A program made the translations under genes and the position numbers. A stretch of 64,000 nt of DNA from Toxotes chatareus. Taxonomy: Eukaryota; Chordata; Actinopteri; Toxotidae. The notes under the pieces are model-generated. The model made no database searches. It was not told where the DNA came from and saw nothing but the letters and a program-made list of their open reading frames with translations. This document shows positions 52,310 through 62,215 of the stretch, one piece after another (position 1 is the stretch's first letter; every line of letters begins with the position of its first letter). The stretch spans positions 12,728,972-12,792,971 of the forward strand of contig CM028900.1 in assembly GCA_016801885.1 (NCBI GenBank). The letters run 5' to 3'.

Positions 52310-52707
52310 GTCTAAAGATGCAGTGGACCCCAGAGCACACACAATGGGCAGAACAACACTTCGACATTTCATCCACTACCCGCTCGCCAGCACACAAAGT
52401 AGAGGCCTACCGGGGGCACTTACAGCGAACGTACCAGTATGCGTGGGCAAACGATGACATCTCTGCACTGACTGCCTCCAATCTGCTGAAGAAATATGCA
52501 GAGAAGTACTCTGGGATCCTAGAGGGCCCAAATGAAAGAGCCCTGCTGTGTTCCTACTCTGATAGCACCACTGGACTCATGAATGGACGAAAGTCAGAGA
52601 ATGAGTCCTGGCAGGAGGATTTACCCAATGAACTGTGCTCCAGATGTTATATCTGTGAGCAAAGCTGGAATGACAGCTGCCCTACCCCCTACAGATGTGT
52701 CAGCTAG
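52310..52707 (+). CDS. fign: fidgetin, N-terminal coding part of exon 3, truncated by frameshift
   Basis: Continues from exon 2 (phase 1) and carries the conserved N-terminal region of fidgetin: MQWTPEHTQW, then SPAHKVEAYRGHLQRTYQYA and DDISALTASNLLKKYAEKYS. This region precedes the AAA domain and is characteristic of FIGN; FIGNL2 has a more diverged form. Homology to fidgetin ends at the WQ codons (52609-52614). The frame then reads unrelated residues to a TAG at 52705-52707, giving a predicted 140-residue product without any ATPase domain. The stop lies in the last exon, so exon-junction-dependent decay should not remove the mRNA. The correct downstream protein lies one frame over. This is either a real mutation or an assembly error. 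Confidence 0.88.
52615..52633 (+). other. fign: Frameshift site in fign (probable 17-bp deletion)
   Basis: Between the Gln codon (52612-52614) and the Tyr codon (52622-52624) there are 7 bases. Human FIGN, as I recall it, has 8 codons (24 bases) here, so 17 bases are missing. Frame 1 reads GAG GAT TTA CCC AAT GAA, matching the start of that segment (xxLxxE), while frame 2 reads TAC CCA ATG AAC, matching what follows it. Both readings use the same TACCCAATGAA, so two copies of an 11-bp direct repeat 17 bp apart have been reduced to one. Confidence 0.8.
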
Positions 52708-54544
52708 CATAGGCAACTCCCCAGGGGTGGCCAGCAGCTTGTCTGAGCCTAGCTATTCCAGCAGTAACTGTGGGAGCCACACAGCCACAACTCTCCACTC
52801 GGGCCTCCCCTCTCAGGAATATACTGCCAGCTTCAACGGCTCCTACCTACATTCAAGCTACAGTGGCCAGAATACCCCAGCCCTCCCCTCCCCACACCCA
52901 TCTCCTTTGCACAGTGCTGGGCTCTTACAACCACCACCCCCACCTCCTCCCCCTACCTTAGTGCCGAGCTACAACGCCGGGTCTCCAAACCTTCCCAACT
53001 ACAATTATCCTCCAACAGGGTATCCTTCTCAGACTGCTGTTGGCCCTGGTTATAGCCCTGGGGGAGCACCCCCTCCTTCAGCTTATCTGCCGTCCGGTAT
53101 TGCCGCTCCTACACCAATCCCTCCCTCCACACTGCCTGGCTACACCTACCAGTCCCATAATCATGCACCAATTGCGCCAACACCTTTGAATGGCAGCACA
53201 TCCAACTCATTAAAACGAAAAGCTTTCTATATGAGTGGACATGGAGATATGGACTCTAGCTATGGTAATTTCAACTACAACCAACAGCGCTCTTCACAGA
53301 GCCCGATGTACAGAATAACAGAAAGCAGTGTCTCAGACTCAAACAGGGGCAATGGCTTTGAGAGAAATTCTGAGGCTTCGTCTTTAGCTTTTAAGCCAAC
53401 CAAACAGCCAATGTCTTCTGATCAGCAAAGAAAATTTAACATGCACTCTGGCAGAGCACTAACTCCTCCATCCTATGGATCAAGCAAAAACTCTGTGGGT
53501 GATCTCAGAACTGGCGAGCCCTACAGCAAGTTTGGATCTCCCATCATGAGTGAGCAAACTGAAGAGCACAGACAGCACCTCTCTCACTCCCTAACAGGGC
53601 CTGATATTGGTACGGCTACCTCGTCCATCCATGCTGCAGAGGAGCAATTGAAGAATAGTGATTCCAACCTGGTAGAGATGGTGACCACGGAAATCCTTCA
53701 GCAGGGCCCTCCAGTGGACTGGAGTGACATTGCGGGTCTGGATATGGTCAAAGCAGCCATCAAAGAGGAGATACTGTGGCCCATTTTAAGGCCAGATATG
53801 TTTAGTGGACTTGCCACATTACCTCGAAGCCTCCTTTTATTTGGACCTCAGGGAACTGGTAGAACGCTGCTGGCCCGCTGCATGGCCAATCAACTAGGGG
53901 CCGCCTTCTTGCGACTCAGCAGCTCAAGTCTGGTAACAAAGTGGCTGGGGGAAGGAGACAAGATTATCCAGGCTTCTTTCCTGGTGGCCAGGTGTCGCCA
54001 GCCAGCGGTGGTGTTCATCACCGAGGTGGACCTGCTGCTGTCTGCCCAGCTCAGTGAGGAGAGCCCGGTGAATCGCCTCAAGGCTGAGCTCCTCATGCAG
54101 CTTGACAGTATTCTGACCTCTGCTGAGGACCATGTCCTCGTGGTCTGCTCCACCAGTAAGCCTGAAGAGATCCCAGAGTCCCTACGGAGGTACTTTACCA
54201 AGCGACTGCTCATCCCCTTGCCTGATGGGACTGCACGACACCAGATAATCAGCCAACTGCTCTCACAGAACAACTACTGTCTTAGTGACAAAGAGATGTC
54301 ACTACTCGTTCAGAGGACAGAGGGCTTTTCAGGACTGGACGTGGCTCAGCTATGTCAAGAGGCTGTAGTGGGTCCTATCCATGGCATTCCTGGTACTGAC
54401 CTGTCAAGTATCCATCCCAGTCAGATGAGACCAGTCTCCTACCAAGACTTTGACAATGTGTTCTGCAAATTCCAGCCAAGCATATCACAGAAAGAACTTG
54501 ACATGTACACTGAGTGGAATAAAATGTTTGGTTGTAGTCAATGA
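52622..54544 (+). CDS. fign: fidgetin, proline-rich linker and AAA ATPase domain (+1 frame, disrupted gene)
   Basis: Fidgetin is a microtubule-severing AAA ATPase acting at centrosomes/spindle poles, in the nucleus and in neurons. This 640-residue part starts at YPMNCAPDVIS, where homology resumes after the frameshift, and ends with the family's C-terminus (QKELDMYTEWNKMFGCSQ) and TGA. In order: a Ser/Pro/Tyr-rich linker, a polyproline run (about 52930-52960), a basic KRK cluster (53213-53221, probable nuclear localisation), then the AAA domain from DWSDIAGLD (about 53717). Walker A is GPQGTGRT (53843-53866): the invariant Lys is Arg. Walker B is VVFITEVD (54008-54031): the usual first acidic residue is Thr, the Glu is kept. 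The arginine-finger pair RR is present (54185-54190). With the N-terminal part and the missing bases, the protein would be about 758 residues; human FIGN is 759. An ATG at 52583 in this frame opens a 653-codon ORF. Confidence 0.92.
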   Translation, partial: YPMNCAPDVISVSKAGMTAALPPTDVSASIGNSPGVASSLSEPSYSSSNCGSHTATTLHSGLPSQEYTASFNGSYLHSSYSGQNTPALPSPHPSPLHSAGLLQPPPPPPPPTLVPSYNAGSPNLPNYNYPPTGYPSQTAVGPGYSPGGAPPPSAYLPSGIAAPTPIPPSTLPGYTYQSHNHAPIAPTPLNGSTSNSLKRKAFYMSGHGDMDSSYGNFNYNQQRSSQSPMYRITESSVSDSNRGNGFERNSEASSLAFKPTKQPMSSDQQRKFNMHSGRALTPPSYGSSKNSVGDLRTGEPYSKFGSPIMSEQTEEHRQHLSHSLTGPDIGTATSSIHAAEEQLKNSDSNLVEMVTTEILQQGPPVDWSDIAGLDMVKAAIKEEILWPILRPDMFSGLATLPRSLLLFGPQGTGRTLLARCMANQLGAAFLRLSSSSLVTKWLGEGDKIIQASFLVARCRQPAVVFITEVDLLLSAQLSEESPVNRLKAELLMQLDSILTSAEDHVLVVCSTSKPEEIPESLRRYFTKRLLIPLPDGTARHQIISQLLSQNNYCLSDKEMSLLVQRTEGFSGLDVAQLCQEAVVGPIHGIPGTDLSSIHPSQMRPVSYQDFDNVFCKFQPSISQKELDMYTEWNKMFGCSQ

Positions 54545-54808
54545 AAGAGGCCCATCAAATACAGTTTCTTTCAACCCAGTAATTAAATACAAATAAGTAT
54601 TTGGCCTTCAGCAAACAAGAGAAAAAACAAACAATAGTGACATGATCGTGTTATATACAGCAAAGGGATTGCCCTTGAAAGACAGAAGACGACAGTCTGG
54701 ACATCACACATTGGTTACGATTTATTAAATGCTTTATATGGCTAAAGCCATGTGCTCACTAAAGCGCAAACGACTTGTAGAAGATGCTCCCTGTTTTTGT
54801 ACATACGT

Positions 54809-54813
54809 ATGTG

Positions 54814-54885
<72 letters not shown>

Positions 54886-54890
54886 TATAT
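54809..54890. repeat. (TG)n(TA)n compound microsatellite
   Basis: A short TG run followed by about 27 uninterrupted TA units (54824-54878) and a further TA block. It lies 265 bp after the fign stop, so would be transcribed. Highly slippage-prone, and self-complementary as RNA. Confidence 0.95.
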
Positions 54891-57800
54891 AAACACACTA
54901 TTCTGCTGATCTTGAGATTTAGTTGCTATCAAGTGCCTGAGGTGGTGCTGTTTAAGTTCTTTTTTGTTTGTTTTTTTTGCCTCACAATCTTCATTGGTGA
55001 CGTGCTAATATAAAAAAGCTTTAAAATGAGACAAAAAAAACTTGCTTTCTCTTTTCCATTTGAACAGTGTTCTCTACAGCTGTGTCCGTTTTCCCGTGCT
55101 CCCTGTGAACAGTTGTGGTTAATTTGAGGTAAATTAAATTTATTGGCATAATTTCAGTTGGGCTTCATTACCTTACACAGGTTTTATGTATGTGTAAATC
55201 ATTTAATGACAATAATACTGACGTTATCTCTTTTTTCTGGAATGACGTGATTTGTTTTCTAGCAAACTCAAGATAAATTTGGTTTGCTTAACTAGCCTCT
55301 CCACTATAGATCAAATTACAAAAAATAAATATTATTTTACAACGTGACGTCAATTTAAACAAGAAATTACTATGTAATTGCTGTTGAACTATTGTTACAG
55401 TAGTAATTCACAGTGTTTCACATAAATGTAAAATCATACCATTTTTTCTTTCAATGTTCTCTATTTCAAAACTCAGGAACATGATAATGACATGTATAGT
55501 ACCTCATAAGCTTGAGTCGAAGCACTACACACTACAAGAGCATTTGGCTTGCATTTGAAATTCCATCATCAAACCATGTAAGGCTATCCAATACCTCAAA
55601 AAGCTCAACATGAAATTAGAAGGTTCCTACAATGAATGTATGAAAGTAACTCTGATTTTTTTGCAAGACACAAAAAAGTCATTTTTGGGGGGTTCTTTAC
55701 ATTTCGATTTGCTTGAAATAGGAAGTTGTATTATGATTAGAGATTTGCCTTTGAGGAGAGTCAAACCATTATGTATCTTGAATTGTAGCCTTGAGGCTGT
55801 TTCTGTTTGGAACATAGTTTTATTTCCTGTTGGGTAAAACCCTCATTTCCATCATACACAATGATCTCGTTCTTTAGTTCACTGTTTGCAGACACAACTG
55901 TTCAGCTTGTGGTGACGCAGAGCAGGGAGAAATGTGAAAAGTGCAGACAAACATCTTGGGGTTGAGGAAGACAACTGCCCTGAGCGATTTCATTCCATCC
56001 TGCTGCTGTTTTATCATTAATGAAACCTAAGGATTATGTATAGCCTAAGTTCCTTTTCTACCTCAGTTTGTTAGTTATCTCTGAAAGACAAATTCACAAA
56101 GACAGCAAAATGTCAGCACCTATTCTGCTTCTTTGATGTGGAAACCTTTTGAGAGAACACCAAACAGTATTGTGCTGTTTGCAAAATCTATTAGCTTTAC
56201 ATTTTGATAACTCCCAAGAACCCTGTTTCTCACTACATAATGCACTTAAAGGGGAATACCACTGAATATCATTTTTGGTGTACACTATGCCTTTGCCTTA
56301 GGACAATTTGGTCTCATGTTAGCTAACATCCACCAGTGGATCATGTTGCCATAGCTTCTTTTGCCCCTGAATGTGTGATGTCAAATACAAAATCTAAATG
56401 TGACAGCATTCACACTGATGCTATGTACATATTTCCTGGCTTTAAACCAATTCCATTAGTTTAGTTAAATGTGTACAGAAGAATTGGTTTGACCTTCTTA
56501 GGCCATAACTGTAACATTCATGAATTGAGTGGCATTCCTTTTTAAGAACATATCTCAAAGGCTGGTCTCACAAAGTCTGAAGACAAAACGCAGCTGTTAT
56601 TTTCTATTTTGCCATCTTCATGGTTAAACTGTTACGGTGTCATTAATCACTTCTTGCTGCCATTAATCAATGCATTTCCACACCACATTTCTGACACTGA
56701 AAGAGCAGGTCTGACAGCTGAATTGGCAAGTCAAAGTATTGAATGTATTATGTCCTCTGAGCAGTAAGGAAAACAAAGCACTTGCACATTGAACAATGCC
56801 ACTGAAGTAGAAAGCACTGTAAGTGTGTAATGCTGCAGAGGCACTAAAGGACCTTGTGTTTGTTTTCAAAGGAGGTCCCTTCTTGTTTGTTGTCTATTGC
56901 ACATGTTTTACCTGTTCTTTCTTTTTTATTACACAGTGTGCATATTGATTTACTGCCACCTGGTTTGGTATCATTAACTCTTCCAGACCCATATCAGGAT
57001 GTTTACAGAGCATCCAACACAATAGCAGAGAAACTACGTAGCAGCAACAAAAGCTAGCAAACTTACCAACAGTAATATCTTGTTGTAGTTTCATACTGTC
57101 TGTTATAGATTTATAGATGTTAACTCCAGTCATGAGATGAGTGGCAGCAATTTTCACTGAATGCGCACAACTTGCATTAACTGGCAAAATGGTAACCCAA
57201 CCCCACACAGTTTCATTTACCTAGAAGCAGGATCAACATTGCGCTGACATACTGTACATGCAACTGAATAGACAACAGTGTAGAATATGAATGCCCATTT
57301 GTGTTCACTCTTCAGCATTGTTTTTCTGCTGTGTCAAGTATAACAGCAAGACTTAACTGTTTACATACACCAAACCTGGAGGGGATCAGTAGCTAAATTT
57401 GTTTTCAGATGAGACTGTCAATTTAAAAGCTTCAAACATTAAAAAACAAACAAAACAAAACATGTAGTTACATGAAATTATTCCAGTATATTAATGTAAA
57501 ACACATTTTTAAAAAGTTGTTTTACTGCTTTCTCTGTAGAAATGAAGGTAATGAGCAGACAACTTAAAAACTGCATCACTCCCTTAAAATATTGTCATTA
57601 ATTATTGCACTGAGGTGTTTATTAATTTTTTCTTGATGCCAAAGCAAATCATCCTTGTTTTGAATATGATGAACATACTTCTGAAGAAGTTATGAATCTC
57701 TCTGTCCTTAATGCCACATTATAAATTGTGGATATTTTAAATTGGAAATTTTACACCACCCTCATTGGGCATTGTTAAGTTACTCTGTCACAGCATGTCA

Positions 57801-59366
57801 GATATTTTCAAGAGATCTGTAAGTTTTGTGAAACATTTATAGTTTTTCAGTTTTACCATCAGAGTTAATGAGCAGTCATTCACCTTGGCCTGGAGTACTC
57901 ATAGAAATATGACTAATTTGTTTATCTCCAAAATGAAATGCAGCACTGATATTAGCAGAAAATGTCACATATCACACAATGTATTGTTACAGTGGAATAT
58001 AATTGTTTCAGTGTCCATGGATGCTAATTTTAAGAAGTAATTTTGTTCATTGCAAGGTTTTTGACTAGAAGGCGACAAGAAGCCCTAAGTGCCATTAACA
58101 AGCACAGATTTCACAAGTTTAAGAGGTCGACTATTCATGAACTTACAGAGAGATGTGTGTTGAAAAGGGGAAATGTTCCACTCACATTAAGTAGTACTTG
58201 TAATCACTTAGACAACAATAGATCTTGTCTCATATTGGTTTTTTTTGAAAAATCTGTTTCCCAAACAGTGAAAACGAGCACAGTGCAACACAAGGCACAC
58301 GGATAAAAAGTTACATTTGTGTGTTTTTGATTTTCATCTCAACGAGACAGTAAAAAGGCTTACATCAAGATCTGATACGAGGAAAACAACTATACATTTA
58401 TCCAAATAGGGTGTATATTTCACATGCTGTAGATGTTATCATTAAAAACAGTCGTTCATTATTGAGGGTGTTGTGATGAAAGGGCCTACAGTCACAAACA
58501 ACACTTGAGCAGAACCGTTGATAAGCACATCGAGTCTCACAGTGATGCTGACTCAATCACTTGAATCACTTTTTTTTTTTTCAAATTCAGTCAGTATTTC
58601 TGTAATTGTATTTGTTGAGAACTGCTTAAGATTTTGATTCCATCCTTACGTAGTTTTATAGTCTGGCATTCTTTATAACCATTTCTACCTCATTACTACA
58701 TATTGTACATGTAGTACTTATGTCCTGTCATTTTGAATGTCATGCATTTGTGGATAAAAAGTTAAAACAAGAAGAGCAACAAAAACAAACAAAAAAAGAA
58801 TAAAAAAAATAAAAAGCTTGCCCTTGAATCTGAGCAGTCTACCTCAAAAAGACTGTCTTTACACTGTCAAGTACAAGTCAAAGAAAAAAAAAACAAAAAA
58901 AACAAGGCACCTTGTGGGCAAAAATGAAGTTAACCTGCACATACAGTACCGACATACAGATTATTTACAATACCATGTTTCCATTGAATTATTGTGGACT
59001 GTGTAGTTCTTCTACTAGGTCTCCAATGCAAATTCATTTCCTGTTGCTTTAAAAGTTGCTTTAATCCTTTGTGAACTGTTGTAGTGCGCATGTTAATGTG
59101 TACATATGTGCACTTGCAATTCTACATGCAAGTATGAGGGGATAACATTAAGATATGAAAAATTTCAATTTTCACTTTTCATATACATGTACAGAGAATA
59201 AACTTGCACATAGCTGTATGTATTGTACATTTGCTAATGATATACAGCATACATACGAAAATGCACCACATACATGTTTATATGTGTGTATGTATTGCCA
59301 TACTTACAGTACAGTCGATTTAAATGTATTTTAATTTCAAGGTACATAAAGGTTATTGAAATACTG

Positions 59367-59372
59367 AATAAA
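59367..59372 (+). terminator. fign: Candidate poly(A) signal of fign
   Basis: AATAAA with a T-rich downstream region (59376-59391). Alternatives at 59197 and 60389 are equally canonical; the one at 60389-60394 has a good GT-rich downstream element (gtttgtgtctcttt). Confidence 0.4.
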
Positions 59373-60388
59373 GATGTTTTCTTTTTTTTTTCCTGAAAAC
59401 TGGATGCTTTTTGTACCTTTACTTGATTAAATTTACATTGGTGTGATTGATTTAAGCCTGTGCTATTTCCGTTCCAAGCTATTTCTTGTGCAAAACAATG
59501 TTCAATATATTACAACTTAAATCATAATTTCTTTATTTCAGTGGAGCAAAAACATAGGGAACGTAATTGAGTTTGCAGCAGTTTACCGATGCTCAATTAA
59601 AGGCTTACTTTTTATTGGACTCTTCCCACCAAAATACTTCTTATGATCCACAGTAATTTATAAACCCGTACTGGCTGTTATTTTGTCAGAAAATAAACAG
59701 CTATGCATGGGAAGTTTATGTGGAATTAACATGAATGAGAAAAGACACTGCATATTGTATCAGTGTTGGTAATTCTCTTTTTTTTTTCTTTTTCACGTGA
59801 ATAAAACTGGTTTTACAGAAAAAAAATATCTAAACATTTTTTTTCCCTGTATAATGTAATTTCTGCCAATAATTGGGGAGAAACGTCCATTCTTTGCACT
59901 GAAAATTGTAAACAAAACATGTTTTCATTTCTATGGAGTCTTTCTAAATAAAGACTTGAGCTGTACATGATGTGAAGTAAAATTAACCAATTCACAAAAA
60001 CTAAGGGGTGTGAAAAAGGTAATTTCATATTATCAGTGCGTGTGTGTGTCTGAATACTCTCTCATAAGCACTGATAAGCTTGTCAAAGCGAGAAAACTAA
60101 AACACTGCAGTCTCTCATGGAGAACTGTCCTTGGAGGATGGTAGTGTTCACTAGGAAAACCGTCTTATTCAGCATGGGTATTATGCTGAAGCACATTACC
60201 TGACAAATGATGTCTGCTGGAAAAGAAGAGTAATTCATTCAAGTTAATTTAAAACATTTCACCTCTGAATGAAAAACCTTCCACATTTCTGATAAAAGAA
60301 ATACACACATTTTACTTTTGCAATGCAGGCAAAACCGCATGCATAATATTACTTAAGTCTTGTCGTGTTTGACGACAAAGCCTGAAAA

Positions 60389-60394
60389 AATAAA
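60389..60394 (+). terminator. fign: Alternative distal poly(A) signal
   Basis: AATAAA followed closely by gtttgtgtctctttaaac, a typical downstream GT/T-rich element. It may serve a longer fign isoform, or be a chance match. Confidence 0.35.
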
Positions 60395-61099
60395 GTTTGT
60401 GTCTCTTTAAACATTGCTGTGCTCTACTGACTTTAATATATACTCTTAAACGCATAAATTAATTTAATTAATTTTTTGTGTGCATCATTTCCTAAACTTA
60501 AACAAATCCAGCAAACTACGTGCTAACTCCAGGCGTTACAAGGAGGTAAGTATCTGAACAATTGATATACTGTGTGTGGGTGATGACAGTTGAATCCATT
60601 TTCAGGTACGTTGTAGTCACTACCTCCTGCAACCAACTGCCAGTAACACCTTAAAGTGAGTGACTTCAGCCAAGCTTCTCCTTAATATTGTTTCTTTAGC
60701 AGGCTGTCCCTTTCACATTGTGGCTGGTGTTGGTTGTTTGATAAACAGATTAAAACACCTAGCTGCATGTGCCTGCTTTGTTTACATGTTTAACACTTCT
60801 CTGTGTCTATCTTGGGTTTGTGCCATAGCAGCGCGTCTGTCATGAGACACCTGCATACAGTAGTCAGCCATGCTGTGTATATCTATCACAATCTATCAGC
60901 ACATCCTTTGCTTCCCATCCTGCTCTCTATGAAATTCTAGCAGCAAACACACTCTTTGTTTCTTTCCACTGAATTTTTAAACAAGAGCCATTTGACCAGG
61001 AGAAAAAAAAACAATCAGGACTGATAAGAGAAAAATAAAGTTGAGTCAAACAAATTACACTCAAGTTATTAGTGGCTATGTTGTAAATATCAAAGATCC

Positions 61100-61770
61100 A
61101 CTTGTCCCAGTGTTCTGTGCTTCATTTGCATTCTGATGAAACTGGAGTGGATGTGTGTGAACTCGGAGGTTATCTGTGGAGCTGCAGCGCTGAGCAGTCG
61201 AATCAGACAGCTTCGCAACCACATGGCTCAAGAGGATGAGCCACGGACCTCTCTCAAATCACTTCCTTCATAACAATTAAAATATGCAAAGTGATAATTT
61301 TCCTTAAGTAGCCTTAAATGTGCAATCTATTTAAATGTGAGGGAAATTGCCTAAAGCTTGGACTGTGTGTATGTGTGTGGGGTGGGGTGGGGGATAAATT
61401 ATGCAAATAACAGAAAGGACTCTTGAAAGCCTAATTTTTCTGTAATAAGCATACTGTTTCATTTAATTTTTTGCCTCTTATTAAAAGTGACAGTTCTTTT
61501 GCTCTGTCTGATGGCTATATCTGACACAAGACCATGGAACTGACTGCTAGACTAAATGGTAAAGCATTTTTGTAGCTTTTAGATGATGGTTACATTCACA
61601 AAGTAATTATGCACTAGAGAGTCTAGAAATAAGGTTTAATTACACAGTAATCGCTTCTGATGGACACTAGGAAGTGTGAGCACTGCCAGACTGCAATCCA
61701 TCAATGACAAACCTCTGGCCAGTTTTAATTCCTCCTCATTTGCATCATAACCTCGGCACCAAGTTGCACA
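61100..61770. promoter_or_regulatory. Candidate downstream enhancer cluster with three octamers
   Basis: Complex sequence with three perfect octamer motifs (61124-61131 minus, 61401-61408 plus, 61738-61745 minus), several ATTA cores and an E-box (cacatg at about 61220). It is non-coding and non-repetitive apart from a short G-rich segment (61379-61393). Octamers bind POU factors in vertebrate enhancers; the regulatory role is inferred. Confidence 0.35.
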
Positions 61771-61842
61771 AATGCTGTTAAATGTTAATAGGACCTGTCT
61801 CTCTACTCAAAATGGATGCTTAAGCCATTTCAGTTCTCCTTT

Positions 61843-61946
61843 TCTCTCTATCTCTTTCTTTCACTCCCTCTCTCTCACCCTCTTTCCCTCCTCAACACAC
61901 ACACACACTCAACACACACACACTCTCTCTCTCTCTATCTCACACA
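61843..61946. repeat. (CT)n/(CA)n compound tract
   Basis: Alternating CT-rich and CA-rich blocks with interruptions. Confidence 0.9.
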
Positions 61947-62143
61947 GTCCATATCTCTTCTCTCTCGCCTCAATTCTCACATTCTCATGAGTCTCCACAT
62001 AAATAGCCCCTCTTCAGAAGGGAAGCTGAGCACAGAACACGGTGCACGGTCACTGCTGTGCTAATTGGGAGCAACATGTAAAGTTTTATCTCTTGAGTGC
62101 TAACAAACCATACAGACAAGTATAATTCCTTGCTGTGTGAGTG

Positions 62144-62144
<1 letters not shown>

Positions 62145-62215
<71 letters not shown>
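62145..62215. repeat. (GT)n(GA)n microsatellite
   Basis: About 31 uninterrupted GT units (62145-62207) followed by four GA units. The longest dinucleotide repeat in the window. Confidence 0.97.

Larger units (their letters stand above)
54545..59390 (+). other. fign: fign 3' UTR (end approximate)
   Basis: The sequence after the stop is AT-rich without coding potential and carries three Pumilio-type motifs TGTACATA (54798-54805, 56424-56431, 59099-59106). It has several AATAAA signals: 55324-55329 (early), 59197-59202, 59367-59372 (followed by a T-rich tract) and, beyond this feature, 60389-60394. A 3' UTR of several kilobases is plausible for this gene. The segment 59040-59380 has 3'-UTR-like composition and would make a natural end, but the true cleavage site is not determinable here. 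Confidence 0.45.

Noticed and set aside
52580..52640. A tiny intron that would repair the fign frame
   Set aside because: No GT-AG or GC-AG pair of realistic length lies between the two frames; the only gt...cag pair is about 10 bases.
52612..52640. Programmed ribosomal frameshift
   Set aside because: No known slippery site or stem-loop is evident, and the missing segment plus the shared 11-bp repeat explain the shift more simply as a deletion.
53890..54273. 127-codon minus-strand ORF antisense to the AAA domain
   Set aside because: Shadow of the coding strand; no independent protein features.
52310..54544. Assignment to FIGNL1 or FIGNL2 rather than FIGN
   Set aside because: The N-terminus, linker motifs and C-terminal residues match FIGN closely along the whole length; FIGNL2 differs strongly in the AAA domain and FIGNL1 lacks this N-terminus.
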